Below are positions 7,953-16,783 of a DNA stretch of 22,479 nt, piece by piece. Origin of the DNA: Candidatus Muiribacterium halophilum (lineage in GTDB: Bacteria > Muiribacteriota > Muiribacteriia > Muiribacteriales > Muiribacteriaceae); assembly GCA_023228995.1 (NCBI GenBank), contig JALOAD010000053.1, positions 1 to 22,479 of the forward strand, read 5' to 3'. Below the pieces are notes generated by a model. The model saw only the letters and a program-made list of their open reading frames with translations. It ran no database searches and was not told where the DNA came from. Position 1 is the stretch's first letter; every line of letters begins with the position of its first letter. The position numbers and the translations under genes were made by a program.

Positions 7953-9982
7953 TAATATAACCATTTTTCAATAGGGACAATTGCTTTATTTCCGAGTTCT
8001 AATATATTGGCTTTTAAACTATTTACTTTTTGATTGAGTAATACTGAATCTTCACTTGTCGCTACAATGCTTTGCATATTGCTTATTTTGACACTTGCTA
8101 AAGTTTTATAAAGTTGCTCTGAACTAGCTTCTTTCATTCTTTGCTGTTCTGGTTCATCAAATATTAAAAATCCAAAATGATTAGTTTTATACCAATGTGT
8201 CATATACAAAAGAGCCACTGAATATGCCCAAATTATCCGTATATTATCACTTGCAGATGATTCAAGTGTTAAATCAAATCCATCTAAAAATGGTTGATAA
8301 TTATTTTTAGTTATTTGAATTTCATGAATTTTTGTAATACTTGAATATCCATAAGATTTTAATAATTCTAAAAATTGCTCTCCAAACTTATTTATTTTTT
8401 CTATATCTTTATCCGAAAAATCATTTTGAGGTAAGTCTTCTAATTTTTCTTTATTCTCTTTATAAAGGCTAGTAATAGATATTAAATCTTGAATACAATT
8501 TTCATAAATTTCATTAAGATATTCAAGTTTTTTAATTTCATTTTCCAAATTAATTTTTTCTCTTATTGTCCCCTCTGAAATTGCTGAACTATAATTTGCA
8601 TCTTTAGTAAAACTAGATAGCAAGTCTCTTTTTTCTTTAATAATTTCTTTTATTTCATTTTCAAGTTTATTTAGTTTATTTATCCTGTGATTACTTGATT
8701 TAATTAAAATATCTATTGCATCGATTTGAGATTCTAAAAATTTTATATTTGTTTCTAAATCCATTGGTTCAAAATTTTCTTTTTGCAATGAGTCTTCCAA
8801 AGTACTTTTACAGGTAGGACATTTATGCTCTGCTAAGCTTATTTTTTCATCAGAACCTAGCTTTACAATTGTTCTAATATCCTTATAATTTTTAATACTT
8901 TTTCCTAGTTCACTAATTTGTACTTCATATTTTTTTAAATCATTTTTCTCGTTCATCAACTCAATGGTATTCTCTCTTAATTTACCATTTAAGATAATAA
9001 TCTCTTTATTGAGCAAGTCAATCTTATTTTGTAATTCTTTGTTTTCAATCTTCAAAGTTGTATTTAAATTGTATTTTTCTAATTTTTCTCTCTGTAATGA
9101 TAAAAATTGATATGACGATATTTTTTTACTTTCAAAATCAAAAACAAAATTTGGATAATCCTCTTTTTTTAGTTCAACCGTTATTGATGGAAAATTTTCA
9201 AGATAGCAGTTATACTCTTTTGTAATACTTTCCATATATTCGCTAATTTTATTCCACTCTATTTTATTTTTATCAAGCTCTTTTTTTATTTCTTTTCTAT
9301 TTAATCTATTTTGCATAACATCCAAATTTAGTAAATATTCAAAAGTTAAGTTACTAACCGCTTCAATTCCGTATATCTTAGGAATCGTTGCTTGAATACC
9401 ACTCCAACCTCTAACTTGTTCAATAAACATTAAAGGGATTAATGTTTGAATATATAAGGGAATTTGTTTATCATCATTATATTTTGGAACAAAAGGAAGT
9501 TTAATATCCATAAACTTTTCTAAAAATCTATGAAATCCTTTATCTCTTTGTGCAGCTCCATCTTGATTTAGAAAAAAATCTTCTTTTTTAAATTGATTAT
9601 TTTCATCAGTAATCAAATTACCAAAATAAACAGAAATTAAATTTGAATTTTGATTTCCAATAATTTGCCTTTTAATGGTAATAATTTCTTTATTTTCATT
9701 TTCTATTTCTAGTAAAACATAAGACTCAAGAACATTATATGTTTTATTTTCAAAGTCAATCTTTTCTTTTAAAACTGATTTCAAAACCGTGTTTCCCTGT
9801 TTAGCACTTAAAACTGCTTCAACTCCCAACGCATAGATAATCGAACTAATAATCGTAGTTTTACCAGAAGTATTTTCAGCTCTTATTACATTTAAACCTT
9901 TTTGAAATAATAAGCATTGTCCAAATGTGCCATCATTGGTAGAAATATTTATTTTTAAACCTTTTAAAGTTAATTTTTGCAT
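7952..9982 (-). CDS. SMC/Rad50-like ATPase with zinc hook, ABC-3C / Lamassu LmuB-type (676 aa)
   Basis: Counting from the ATG at 9982: Walker A AENTSGKTT at about 35-43, long coiled-coil segments (about 220-380 and 405-520), a CPTC zinc-hook motif at 388-391, an ABC-signature-like LESSASD at about 575-581, and Walker B FDEPEQQ at 608-614. This is the condensed SMC/Rad50 layout seen in LmuB/DdmC and ABC-three-component ATPases, which sense DNA and control an effector. A GTG four codons upstream is possible, but the AGGTGG site is 8 nt from ATG 9982, which begins one base after the middle gene's stop. It is the third gene of the nuclease-middle-SMC set, and its stop overlaps the start of the 33-aa ORF. 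Confidence 0.82.
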   Translation of the reverse strand: MQKLTLKGLKINISTNDGTFGQCLLFQKGLNVIRAENTSGKTTIISSIIYALGVEAVLSAKQGNTVLKSVLKEKIDFENKTYNVLESYVLLEIENENKEIITIKRQIIGNQNSNLISVYFGNLITDENNQFKKEDFFLNQDGAAQRDKGFHRFLEKFMDIKLPFVPKYNDDKQIPLYIQTLIPLMFIEQVRGWSGIQATIPKIYGIEAVSNLTFEYLLNLDVMQNRLNRKEIKKELDKNKIEWNKISEYMESITKEYNCYLENFPSITVELKKEDYPNFVFDFESKKISSYQFLSLQREKLEKYNLNTTLKIENKELQNKIDLLNKEIIILNGKLRENTIELMNEKNDLKKYEVQISELGKSIKNYKDIRTIVKLGSDEKISLAEHKCPTCKSTLEDSLQKENFEPMDLETNIKFLESQIDAIDILIKSSNHRINKLNKLENEIKEIIKEKRDLLSSFTKDANYSSAISEGTIREKINLENEIKKLEYLNEIYENCIQDLISITSLYKENKEKLEDLPQNDFSDKDIEKINKFGEQFLELLKSYGYSSITKIHEIQITKNNYQPFLDGFDLTLESSASDNIRIIWAYSVALLYMTHWYKTNHFGFLIFDEPEQQRMKEASSEQLYKTLASVKISNMQSIVATSEDSVLLNQKVNSLKANILELGNKAIVPIEKWLY

Positions 9983-9983
9983 A

Positions 9984-10448
9984 TCAATTACCACCTATCA
10001 TCATTTTTATTTTGTCATCTGTTACTTTTCTTGAACCAATATTTTTTAAAACTTTATACTCATCTTTCAATAATTTTTCATTTATCAATTTATTAATAAA
10101 GACTTCTGCTTTTGTTGTTAACTCTAACTTTCCTTGATTTGTAAGTTGAATGAGTTTTTCACCAATACAATATTCAATGGCAATATCCAAGAATGGATCA
10201 GGTCTAATAATTTCGAATGGCAATTCATCATTTTTTAAATTTAAATCTTCAACTTTTTCTATATGCTTTACGAGCCAATTTAAATATTGAACTTGTAAAT
10301 ATGATAATCTTTTACTATGTCCATTCACTTTAAGCATCATAAGAATTACGCTTATCTTGTACATTGGTCTTAAATCAGTTGGTATCGAGATTTTCTTCTG
10401 AGAAAAAATAATCTTTTGAGAATCTTCAAACGGTAAAATATTTTCCAT
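9984..10448 (-). CDS. ABC-3C middle component / LmuC-DdmB-like small protein (154 aa)
   Basis: A soluble, mostly helical protein of about 154 aa between the nuclease and the SMC-type ATPase. Visible features are a conserved-looking RPMYKISVILMMLKVNG stretch, LSYLQVQYLNWLV, and an LTTKAEVFINKL C-terminal part resembling a winged helix. Its size and position fit the middle component of ABC-three-component systems (LmuC or DdmB in Lamassu), which bridges ATPase and effector. ATGs also exist at 10466 and 10454, but AGGA is best spaced (8 nt) from ATG 10448. That choice removes the overlap with the nuclease. The assignment rests mainly on gene context, because the sequence alone is too divergent to name. 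Confidence 0.65.
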   Translation of the reverse strand: MENILPFEDSQKIIFSQKKISIPTDLRPMYKISVILMMLKVNGHSKRLSYLQVQYLNWLVKHIEKVEDLNLKNDELPFEIIRPDPFLDIAIEYCIGEKLIQLTNQGKLELTTKAEVFINKLINEKLLKDEYKVLKNIGSRKVTDDKIKMMIGGN

Positions 10449-10458
10449 AATCATTATC

Positions 10459-11376
10459 CTATTCAAAATCTATCGGACATCTTGCCATCCAATCGGCAAT
10501 TGCCTCTTGAGCAAGATTTTCCAATAATGAAATTTCACAAACATTCATAAAATCTTTTTCTAGCTCTTCTTTGTATTCTTTTTGTATTGTTTGTAAGTCA
10601 GTAAGTTTCAAACCTAATAATGATTTTTGCTCTACAGCTCTTTCTATACTATTTTTTACTCTTGTTATTTTTTTATAAGTATCAGGATAAGATTTATTTA
10701 GTACTTCTAATTCTTCTTGACCTATAATAAAATATTTAAAAACTAAAAATGTCCATTTATTTAATTTTTCATTATCAATTTTTAAACTATCTAGTTTTAA
10801 CAACTTATTTCTAATCTTTTCAATAATCTCATTTTTAGAGCTACTAATTGATAGTAAATCTTCATTAGTCAAAGTCTTATCTATTGACTTAATACTAAAA
10901 TACTTAGTGTTTACAATATATTGAAGTTCTTCAACATATGCATTTTCTGTTTGTAAAATAATTTTAAAATCTTTTGTTAAATGTTGACTTATGGCTTTTT
11001 GAACTTCTTCTTCTTTTTTACGACAATGTTCAATTAAATTTTTACTATCGTAAGCAGGAGTAACAAAATACCAATTTTTAATAATTGCATTTCTGTTTAA
11101 TTTCTTTATTTCTAGAATATTTTTAATCAGTTTACTTATATCTTTAGTAATTTTATCTCTTTGTAATTCATACAAAGATTTAGATGAAAACTCTTCATCT
11201 TTTGGACTATAACATTGAAATAAGTCTCCATCAAAGGTAAATCCCTCAATGCCATAATCTCCACCATATCTTGCAGGTACTTCTTGATAATTATCTTTAT
11301 ATCTTAAATGAAACAATTTATTGCATATATCTTCCCAGTCCTGTCCTGATAATTCACCAAATGATTCTGTTTTCAT
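10459..11376 (-). CDS. Mrr/Cap4-like nuclease effector with ABC-3C-type C-terminus (305 aa)
   Basis: The first 60 residues look like a restriction-endonuclease-like fold: GQDWEDICNKLF (11-22), GGDYGIEGF (38-46) and LFQCYSPK (52-59). This matches the GGDxGIDG...QxK pattern of Mrr-type nucleases, except that the usual catalytic Lys position is Tyr56; Lys59 is three residues on. A helical middle part follows, then a C-terminal segment ending EAIADWMARCPIDF, of the kind that ties effectors to ABC-3C ATPases. In Lamassu/DdmABC systems the first gene is a DNA-cutting effector released on activation, and the gene order here (nuclease, middle, SMC) matches DdmABC. It starts 139 nt after hsdR ends, in a gap with no convincing promoter, so it may be read through from the R-M operon. 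Confidence 0.7.
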   Translation of the reverse strand: MKTESFGELSGQDWEDICNKLFHLRYKDNYQEVPARYGGDYGIEGFTFDGDLFQCYSPKDEEFSSKSLYELQRDKITKDISKLIKNILEIKKLNRNAIIKNWYFVTPAYDSKNLIEHCRKKEEEVQKAISQHLTKDFKIILQTENAYVEELQYIVNTKYFSIKSIDKTLTNEDLLSISSSKNEIIEKIRNKLLKLDSLKIDNEKLNKWTFLVFKYFIIGQEELEVLNKSYPDTYKKITRVKNSIERAVEQKSLLGLKLTDLQTIQKEYKEELEKDFMNVCEISLLENLAQEAIADWMARCPIDFE

Positions 11377-11515
11377 CTCTTTAGCCTCACTTTACAACTT
11401 ACTCAGATTTTTTAGTTAATAAGTCCACATTACTCTCCAACTAATGTTAATTGTAGTATTTTTAATAGTCTTACCAGCTCCATAAAAACTCTTTTAGAAA
11501 TTTTAAACTAAATTA

Positions 11516-14500
11516 TCACTTATCATTAATCGTTTTATAAATTTTATTCATCATCCATTTTTTAACAACACTACCAAATGTATCATCATCAAGTATTTTG
11601 TTGAAAATTTCTTGATTATCTTCCATTCGGTCAATCAATTTTCCGATGAAAATCTCTTCAAATCCATATTTAAAATTGTCAATACTATTGTTTTTAGCTT
11701 GAGCCTGTAGTGTTTCATCTTTCATCAGTTCAGCTTCTATTTGATCAAAAAACAATTTATCTGCATCAGTAAAATCTGTATCGAACTTATCATTTAAAAT
11801 AGTTATGATTTCTGAAAGTTGAGCTTGTTCCTCTTTATCTCTTTTTATACCAGCTTCTGTAATACCTTTTAATTTAAACTGATCATCACTTTCTAGTTTT
11901 ATATGTCCTTCTTCTATTTTTTGAAGTCTATAATATTCCAAAGCCACTTCATCATCAAGTTGTAATCTCTGAGATAAGTCTCTTTTAGGTAGTTTTGTTA
12001 ATAGTAGTTTTGAATAAGCATAAAATTTCTCAAATTCAACATCTGCAAAAGGTAGTATTTGTGATAAATAAGAGTAAATATTACACCAAGTTCGTAATGA
12101 TTTTTTAAATTCATCTTGTTTTTCTTCTTCCAATCCATTGTATCTATCCACTGCTGGTTGAAGAATCGCATAAAGTTTATCTTGATCTTTATAAGTTAAT
12201 TGTTGTTTTGATTTAAAAAATACTTTTGCAAATTGGTCAATTTCTGATTGCCAAAAGATGCCCATAGTATCTAACCTAGCTTTTAAATCATAAAGGTGAT
12301 TTGGTTCGGTTTCACTTTCTAAGGTTGTATTTTTATAATACGGAGCAAATGAGTTAAATATAGTTTCTCTATCATTTGCAAAATCAAGCACAAATGTATC
12401 TTCTTTCCCAGGATGCATTCTATTGAGTCTTGATAATGTTTGAACAGCTTTTACTCCAGAGAGCTTTTTATCCACATACATTGTATGCAGTAATGGCTGG
12501 TCAAATCCAGTTTGATATTTTTCTGCAACAAGAAGTACTTGATACTCATCACTTTCAAACCTATCAGGCAACTCTTTTTCGCCAAATCCATTTAACTCAG
12601 GTTCAGTTACTCCATCAGGATAACTATCATCAACGACTTTACCAGAAAATGCTACAAGGGCTTTTATATCTGTATATTGTTTCTCTTTGATATATTTTTT
12701 AAATGCTTCAAAATATCGTAATGCATGAAGCCTTGAAGCTGTAACAACCATAGCCTTTGCTTTACCGCCAATCTTTTTAGCTACAACTTGGCGAAAATGT
12801 TCAATCATAATCTCTGTTTTTTGAGCAATGTTGTAAGGATGAAGAGATACAAATCTTCCAATAGCTTTTGTAGCCTCTTTTTTATTTAATTCAGGGTCTT
12901 CTTCTATTGTTTTTGATAGCTTATAATAAAGTTCATAGGTAGTGTAGTTTTTAAGAACATCTAAAATAAATCCCTCTTCAATAGCTTGTCTCATAGAGTA
13001 TAAGTGAAATTCACCCATTGTGCCATCATCTTTTCTTCTTCCAAAAACTTCAATTGTTTTAGCTTTTGGAGTTGCAGTAAAAGCAAAGAAGCTGATATTT
13101 TCTTGTTTTCCCCTTGCTTGAAGTGATTTTTCTATTTCAAACTCGATGCTATCTTCTTCCATACTTTGATTAAATTTCACATCTTGCTCTTGGGCTTCTT
13201 TAAGTTGTTCTTCATCATTTTTAGCATGAGTACTTAAAACTTCATTCATTTTTTTAGAAGCTTCTCCACCTTGTGAACTATGAGCTTCATCTATAATAAC
13301 TGCATATTTTCGCCCTGGTAAATCACCCACTTTTTCTAAGATAAAAGGAAATTTTTGTAATGTTGTAATAATTATCGGTGTACCATTTTTTATTGCATCA
13401 GCAAGCTGTTCTGAATGTTTATCAATTCTATCAACAACACCTTGTTTATGATCAAACTGATAAATAGTATTTTGAAGCTGTCTATCTAAAACTTTTCTAT
13501 CTGTAATAACAATCACACTATTAAAAATGATTTTATCATCGCTGTCATGCAAAGAAGAAAGCCTATAAGCACACCAAGCAATTGAGTTACTTTTACCACT
13601 TCCAGCACTGTGTTGGATTAAGTAGTTTTGTCCTACTCCTTTTTCTTTTACATCTTTTACTATCTCTCTTACAACATCTAGTTGATGATATCTAGGAAAA
13701 ATCATATTTTCTTTAGTATATTTTTTACCACCTGATACAATCTCATCTTTTTGTAGATGTATAAATCTTCCGATAATTTCAAGCCAACTATCTTTTTGTA
13801 GCACTTTTTCCCATAAATACGCTGTTTTGTATCCATTTTCATTTATTGGATTTCCTGCACCGTTATCATTTCCTAAGTTAAAAGGCAAAAATCTTGTCTT
13901 TGTTCCATCTAGTTTTGTTGTTAGATACACTTCATCGCTATCAACAGCAAAATGAACTAAAGCTCTTTTTTTAAATGAAAATATTAACTCTTTAGCATCT
14001 CTATCATTCATATATTGCCATTTTGCATTTTTGACATTTTGCCCAGTGAACTGATTTTTTAACTCCATTGTAGCAACAGGCAAACCATTTATTGATAGTA
14101 CCAAGTCAAGTGAATTTTCATTTTTAAGGCTATATCTTACTTGCCTTGTAACAGTTAAAATATTTTTATTGTAAAGCTCAAGTAATTCTTCATTTTTTTC
14201 ATTTTCAGGTTTAAAATAGCAAAGTTTAAATCGTACTCCATAATCAACTATACCATTTCTCAAAACATCAAGCATACCTCTTAAATCCAACTCTTTATAA
14301 AGCCTTGCTGTTAATTTGTTTTTTATCTCTTCACCATGATATTTTTCAAGTTTTTCCCATGAGTTTTTTTGTGTATTTTGTAAAAACTCCAAAACCTTTT
14401 CTTTATCAAATGCTAAATCTTTATTAAAAGTTTGATTATCCCCTTCAACATATCCACCATTTTCACAAAGTGAAGATATTATTGCACTTTCAAATGCATT

Positions 14501-14521
14501 TTCATTTAATATATTTGACAT
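11516..14521 (-). CDS. hsdR: Type I restriction enzyme, R subunit (HsdR, 1001 aa)
   Basis: The motor and nuclease subunit of a type I restriction-modification complex. N-terminal PD-(D/E)xK nuclease: Asp139 in SLDLVLSING and the ELK triad element at 153-155 in ATMELKNQ. Superfamily 2 helicase motifs: QHSAGSGKS (303-311), VIIDEAHSS (408-416), FTATPK (481-486), and a later VAEKYQTGFDQPLL and QTLSRLNRM (motif VI). The length of about 1000 aa is normal for type I HsdR. The start ATG overlaps the stop of the proteasome-like gene by one base (TAATG), so it is translated from the same mRNA as the methylase genes, but separated from hsdS by three unusual genes. It appears intact. Confidence 0.95.
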   Translation of the reverse strand: MSNILNENAFESAIISSLCENGGYVEGDNQTFNKDLAFDKEKVLEFLQNTQKNSWEKLEKYHGEEIKNKLTARLYKELDLRGMLDVLRNGIVDYGVRFKLCYFKPENEKNEELLELYNKNILTVTRQVRYSLKNENSLDLVLSINGLPVATMELKNQFTGQNVKNAKWQYMNDRDAKELIFSFKKRALVHFAVDSDEVYLTTKLDGTKTRFLPFNLGNDNGAGNPINENGYKTAYLWEKVLQKDSWLEIIGRFIHLQKDEIVSGGKKYTKENMIFPRYHQLDVVREIVKDVKEKGVGQNYLIQHSAGSGKSNSIAWCAYRLSSLHDSDDKIIFNSVIVITDRKVLDRQLQNTIYQFDHKQGVVDRIDKHSEQLADAIKNGTPIIITTLQKFPFILEKVGDLPGRKYAVIIDEAHSSQGGEASKKMNEVLSTHAKNDEEQLKEAQEQDVKFNQSMEEDSIEFEIEKSLQARGKQENISFFAFTATPKAKTIEVFGRRKDDGTMGEFHLYSMRQAIEEGFILDVLKNYTTYELYYKLSKTIEEDPELNKKEATKAIGRFVSLHPYNIAQKTEIMIEHFRQVVAKKIGGKAKAMVVTASRLHALRYFEAFKKYIKEKQYTDIKALVAFSGKVVDDSYPDGVTEPELNGFGEKELPDRFESDEYQVLLVAEKYQTGFDQPLLHTMYVDKKLSGVKAVQTLSRLNRMHPGKEDTFVLDFANDRETIFNSFAPYYKNTTLESETEPNHLYDLKARLDTMGIFWQSEIDQFAKVFFKSKQQLTYKDQDKLYAILQPAVDRYNGLEEEKQDEFKKSLRTWCNIYSYLSQILPFADVEFEKFYAYSKLLLTKLPKRDLSQRLQLDDEVALEYYRLQKIEEGHIKLESDDQFKLKGITEAGIKRDKEEQAQLSEIITILNDKFDTDFTDADKLFFDQIEAELMKDETLQAQAKNNSIDNFKYGFEEIFIGKLIDRMEDNQEIFNKILDDDTFGSVVKKWMMNKIYKTINDK

Positions 14522-15492
14522 TATTCATCTACCTCACAATTTGCTTTAAAGTCTTTATAAGCCTTATCTCTAAAAATTAATTTTAATCTCTCTTTCTCTC
14601 TATCTGCTAAATCTTTCAAATAACCATCTTCATCATAACAAGTTGTAATAAATTCAAATTCTTTTAAAGTTGAAAAATCATCTAGCTTTATTTTTGTTAG
14701 TATTTCATTATCTATGACTTCAAGAGTATTTGGGTCAAAATATCTCTCTTTTGGTTTATTATGCTCCTCGAATTTTCTTCCTTGAAAATGAGGTTTATTT
14801 TGCCAATAAATTCCAAATAACTCAGAAGTACCTGAACGATAAATTTTGACAATTTGAGTAGCTCCACCAATCTCTCTGATTGATGGGTCTTGAGAAATAT
14901 CAATTAATACTCGAAGTGGTTCCATATCAACATTTGCACCAACTTCTTTTTTTTCTCGTTCTTCTTTTAATTTTTGAGCTGCAATATCTTTTTTATCACT
15001 TGGATCAACAATAAATGCACATAAGCCATCTAATGAACATTTCTCTTGTTCTGTAGGAAGATATGCTTCTGTACTTTCATTGTAGCTAACTTCCCAAATT
15101 CTAAATCTATTTTCTCTCCAGCACCATCCACAAAATAAAAATTTTACTTCAGCTCTTAGTTTGTGTATATTTTCACTTGGTATCTCATTGATGCTATTTT
15201 TTATCAAAACAGTAAAAAGCTCACTTATGTATTCTACAACTTCGATAAGAGGTGTGTAATTATTTTTAAGTCTATTATCAAGTTTTATAGAGCTAATAAG
15301 ATTTAGTATCAATGTATATGCTTTACCCGTAACTCCAACAAATGCAATCACACAATCGGTTCTTGGCAATTCAAAAAGTTTGATCCCATTTTCCCAGCTC
15401 TCACCATTGCCTGTAAAGATAGAATCTGTTGCGACGATTAGCTCTTCATCGCCATCGTTCTTTTGTCTAACCCAAGCCATACACATACTCAT
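14521..15492 (-). CDS. Predicted Ntn-hydrolase of proteasome-beta/HslV type inside the R-M operon (323 aa)
   Basis: The N-terminal about 150 residues follow the proteasome beta/HslV plan. A short N-terminal strand begins near Cys4 (MSMCMAWV), then EELIVATDS (the Asp of the DS motif, D23), GIKLFEL with K38, DCVIAFVGVTGKAYTLIL (compare VIAGFAGGTADAFTLF in HslV), a two-helix stretch, and VKFLFCGWCW...FRIWEV like the LLVAG..LY.V strands. Taking Cys4 as residue 1 puts Asp at 20 and Lys at 35, close to T1/D17/K33. The usual Thr1 is thus replaced by Cys, or the true N-terminus differs; an ATG at 15486 would give MCM. A C-terminal extension of about 130 residues is not typical of HslV. AGGAG precedes ATG 15492, which overlaps the previous stop (ATGA). 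The gene lies between the DUF1828-like gene and hsdR. Protease activity is inferred. Confidence 0.6.
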   Translation of the reverse strand: MSMCMAWVRQKNDGDEELIVATDSIFTGNGESWENGIKLFELPRTDCVIAFVGVTGKAYTLILNLISSIKLDNRLKNNYTPLIEVVEYISELFTVLIKNSINEIPSENIHKLRAEVKFLFCGWCWRENRFRIWEVSYNESTEAYLPTEQEKCSLDGLCAFIVDPSDKKDIAAQKLKEEREKKEVGANVDMEPLRVLIDISQDPSIREIGGATQIVKIYRSGTSELFGIYWQNKPHFQGRKFEEHNKPKERYFDPNTLEVIDNEILTKIKLDDFSTLKEFEFITTCYDEDGYLKDLADREKERLKLIFRDKAYKDFKANCEVDE

Positions 15493-16283
15493 GATCTGGC
15501 TCCTAATCGTTTATTAATCTCTTCTTTGAGAATTTTTTTATCAAAATCACCAAAATCTGGTAATGCTTTATCGCTTAATGCCATAAGTCTTTTATATTTA
15601 TTTCCTTTTGCAAACTTTGACAATTCATCAAAAATTGAAATGTTATAGAATTCGGCTTGTGGTGCTTCATAACGATAATACATCATAGACATCGTTGATT
15701 CTGTTAGTTTATTATGGTTGTTTATAGCATATATGTTGACAAATTTTTTATTGTCATTTGATAATGCAATATCAACTGGATATAAACTTTCACTATCGTA
15801 TGCTTCTATTCCTTGAGAATAAAATTTGTATTTAACATCAAAATTATTTTTAATATATTCTTTTATAATTTCTAAAAACTCTTTGATAACTATCTCTTTT
15901 TTCAAAAATATTAAATCTTGTAGCTTTATAAGTGCAGTGATATAATCCAAAACATCTTCTTGCCAATAATTAGAACTCAAGTCAATTTTTTTAATATATT
16001 TAAACTCATTTTCATCAACACCATAAGTTTTTAAAATATTCATAGCTATGTCAAGAGCATTTGATGTAGGATCATAAAAATTTTTATCAAAAAATCTATA
16101 AGTTAAAAGTTCATCATTTAGAACTAATGTTTTACTATCTTCAAGTTTTGCTACAAATGAAATAGGGTCACTATCTAATCCACCAAAAGGTGTAGTGATT
16201 TTTGCTTTAAATCTATCCCTTGGACTGATTCTGATTCTATACTTATTACAAAATTCATCAAAAATATTATTAATTTCCATCAT
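15489..16283 (-). CDS. DUF1828-like protein (264 aa)
   Basis: The N-terminal region has the DUF1828 look: YRIRISPRDRFKAKITTPFG, then DSDPISFVAKL, a LVLNDELLTYRFF segment in place of the usual LTDDG element, and a helical NALDIAMNILKTYGV. The second half is helical and basic (QGIEAYDSESLYPVDIALSN). No nuclease or membrane motif is seen. A TTG start at 16304 is open, but AAGGAG lies 9 nt before the ATG pair at 16283/16280, and ATG 16283 overlaps the previous gene's stop as ATGA; this start is chosen. It overlaps its downstream neighbour by ATGA as well. DUF1828 proteins are uncharacterised and recur beside small partner genes; a toxin or regulator role is speculative. Confidence 0.55.
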   Translation of the reverse strand: MMEINNIFDEFCNKYRIRISPRDRFKAKITTPFGGLDSDPISFVAKLEDSKTLVLNDELLTYRFFDKNFYDPTSNALDIAMNILKTYGVDENEFKYIKKIDLSSNYWQEDVLDYITALIKLQDLIFLKKEIVIKEFLEIIKEYIKNNFDVKYKFYSQGIEAYDSESLYPVDIALSNDNKKFVNIYAINNHNKLTESTMSMMYYRYEAPQAEFYNISIFDELSKFAKGNKYKRLMALSDKALPDFGDFDKKILKEEINKRLGARS

Positions 16284-16783
16284 GAGAATAAACTCCTTTG
16301 ACAATCAAGCTTATAGTCCAAACATATTGTTTTGCAAAATAATGTAACAAAGCATTTAAAATCTAAATTAATTAGTTTTTCTTCGCTTATATTTAGTACA
16401 AAAGCATCATATTTAAAGCCATCTTTTAAACAATCTTCACAGTACAAGTGTAGATGTAGCTCATTTGCTACTCTTTCTTTAAAAATCTCTTTTTTACAAT
16501 TTCTTCTATGTGCTTCATGAAAATCAAGTCGACAAATTCTAATATTATTTTTCATTAAAATAGCACTATATTCTGGAAATTCATCATCGTTGTTATGTTG
16601 CAATATTACTTTATAGTCACCGTCTATATCTAGCTTTAAAGTATAAAACTGTGGATTATTTGGTTTTAGCTTCATTCTTCTATCGATGTCACTATCTTCC
16701 AACTTTCCGCTGTTGTATGTTTTTGGTTCTCTAAGAATTTGTAAAATTTCTTCTTTTGTGTAAATATTTTCAATGAGTTTCAT
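16280..16783 (-). CDS. DUF6978-like protein (167 aa)
   Basis: A 167-aa soluble protein resembling the DUF6978 type: an N-terminal NIYTKEEILQILREPKTYN, a central FYTLKLDIDGDYKVILQ, IRICRLDFHEAHRRN, then ELHLHLYCEDCLKDG with paired His and Cys residues, and a C-terminal part rich in Cys (FVTLFCKTICLDYKLDC). The RLD...H and HLH elements could bind a metal or nucleotide; this is not established. Its start ATG lies inside the last codons of hsdS, with GAGGGG upstream, a 14-nt overlap. Its stop overlaps the DUF1828-like start. DUF6978- and DUF1828-type genes are, as far as I recall, frequent neighbours, which supports a functional pair. Confidence 0.5.
   Translation of the reverse strand: MKLIENIYTKEEILQILREPKTYNSGKLEDSDIDRRMKLKPNNPQFYTLKLDIDGDYKVILQHNNDDEFPEYSAILMKNNIRICRLDFHEAHRRNCKKEIFKERVANELHLHLYCEDCLKDGFKYDAFVLNISEEKLINLDFKCFVTLFCKTICLDYKLDCQRSLFS

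Noticed and set aside
11415-11480. 17-codon ORF (MELVRLLKILQ...) between hsdR and the nuclease gene
   Set aside because: Too short, no ribosome binding site at a good distance, and not coupled to the next gene.
12430-12690. Plus-strand ORF inside hsdR
   Set aside because: It is antisense to the conserved helicase region of hsdR with no independent support; the same holds for other antisense frames within the large genes.
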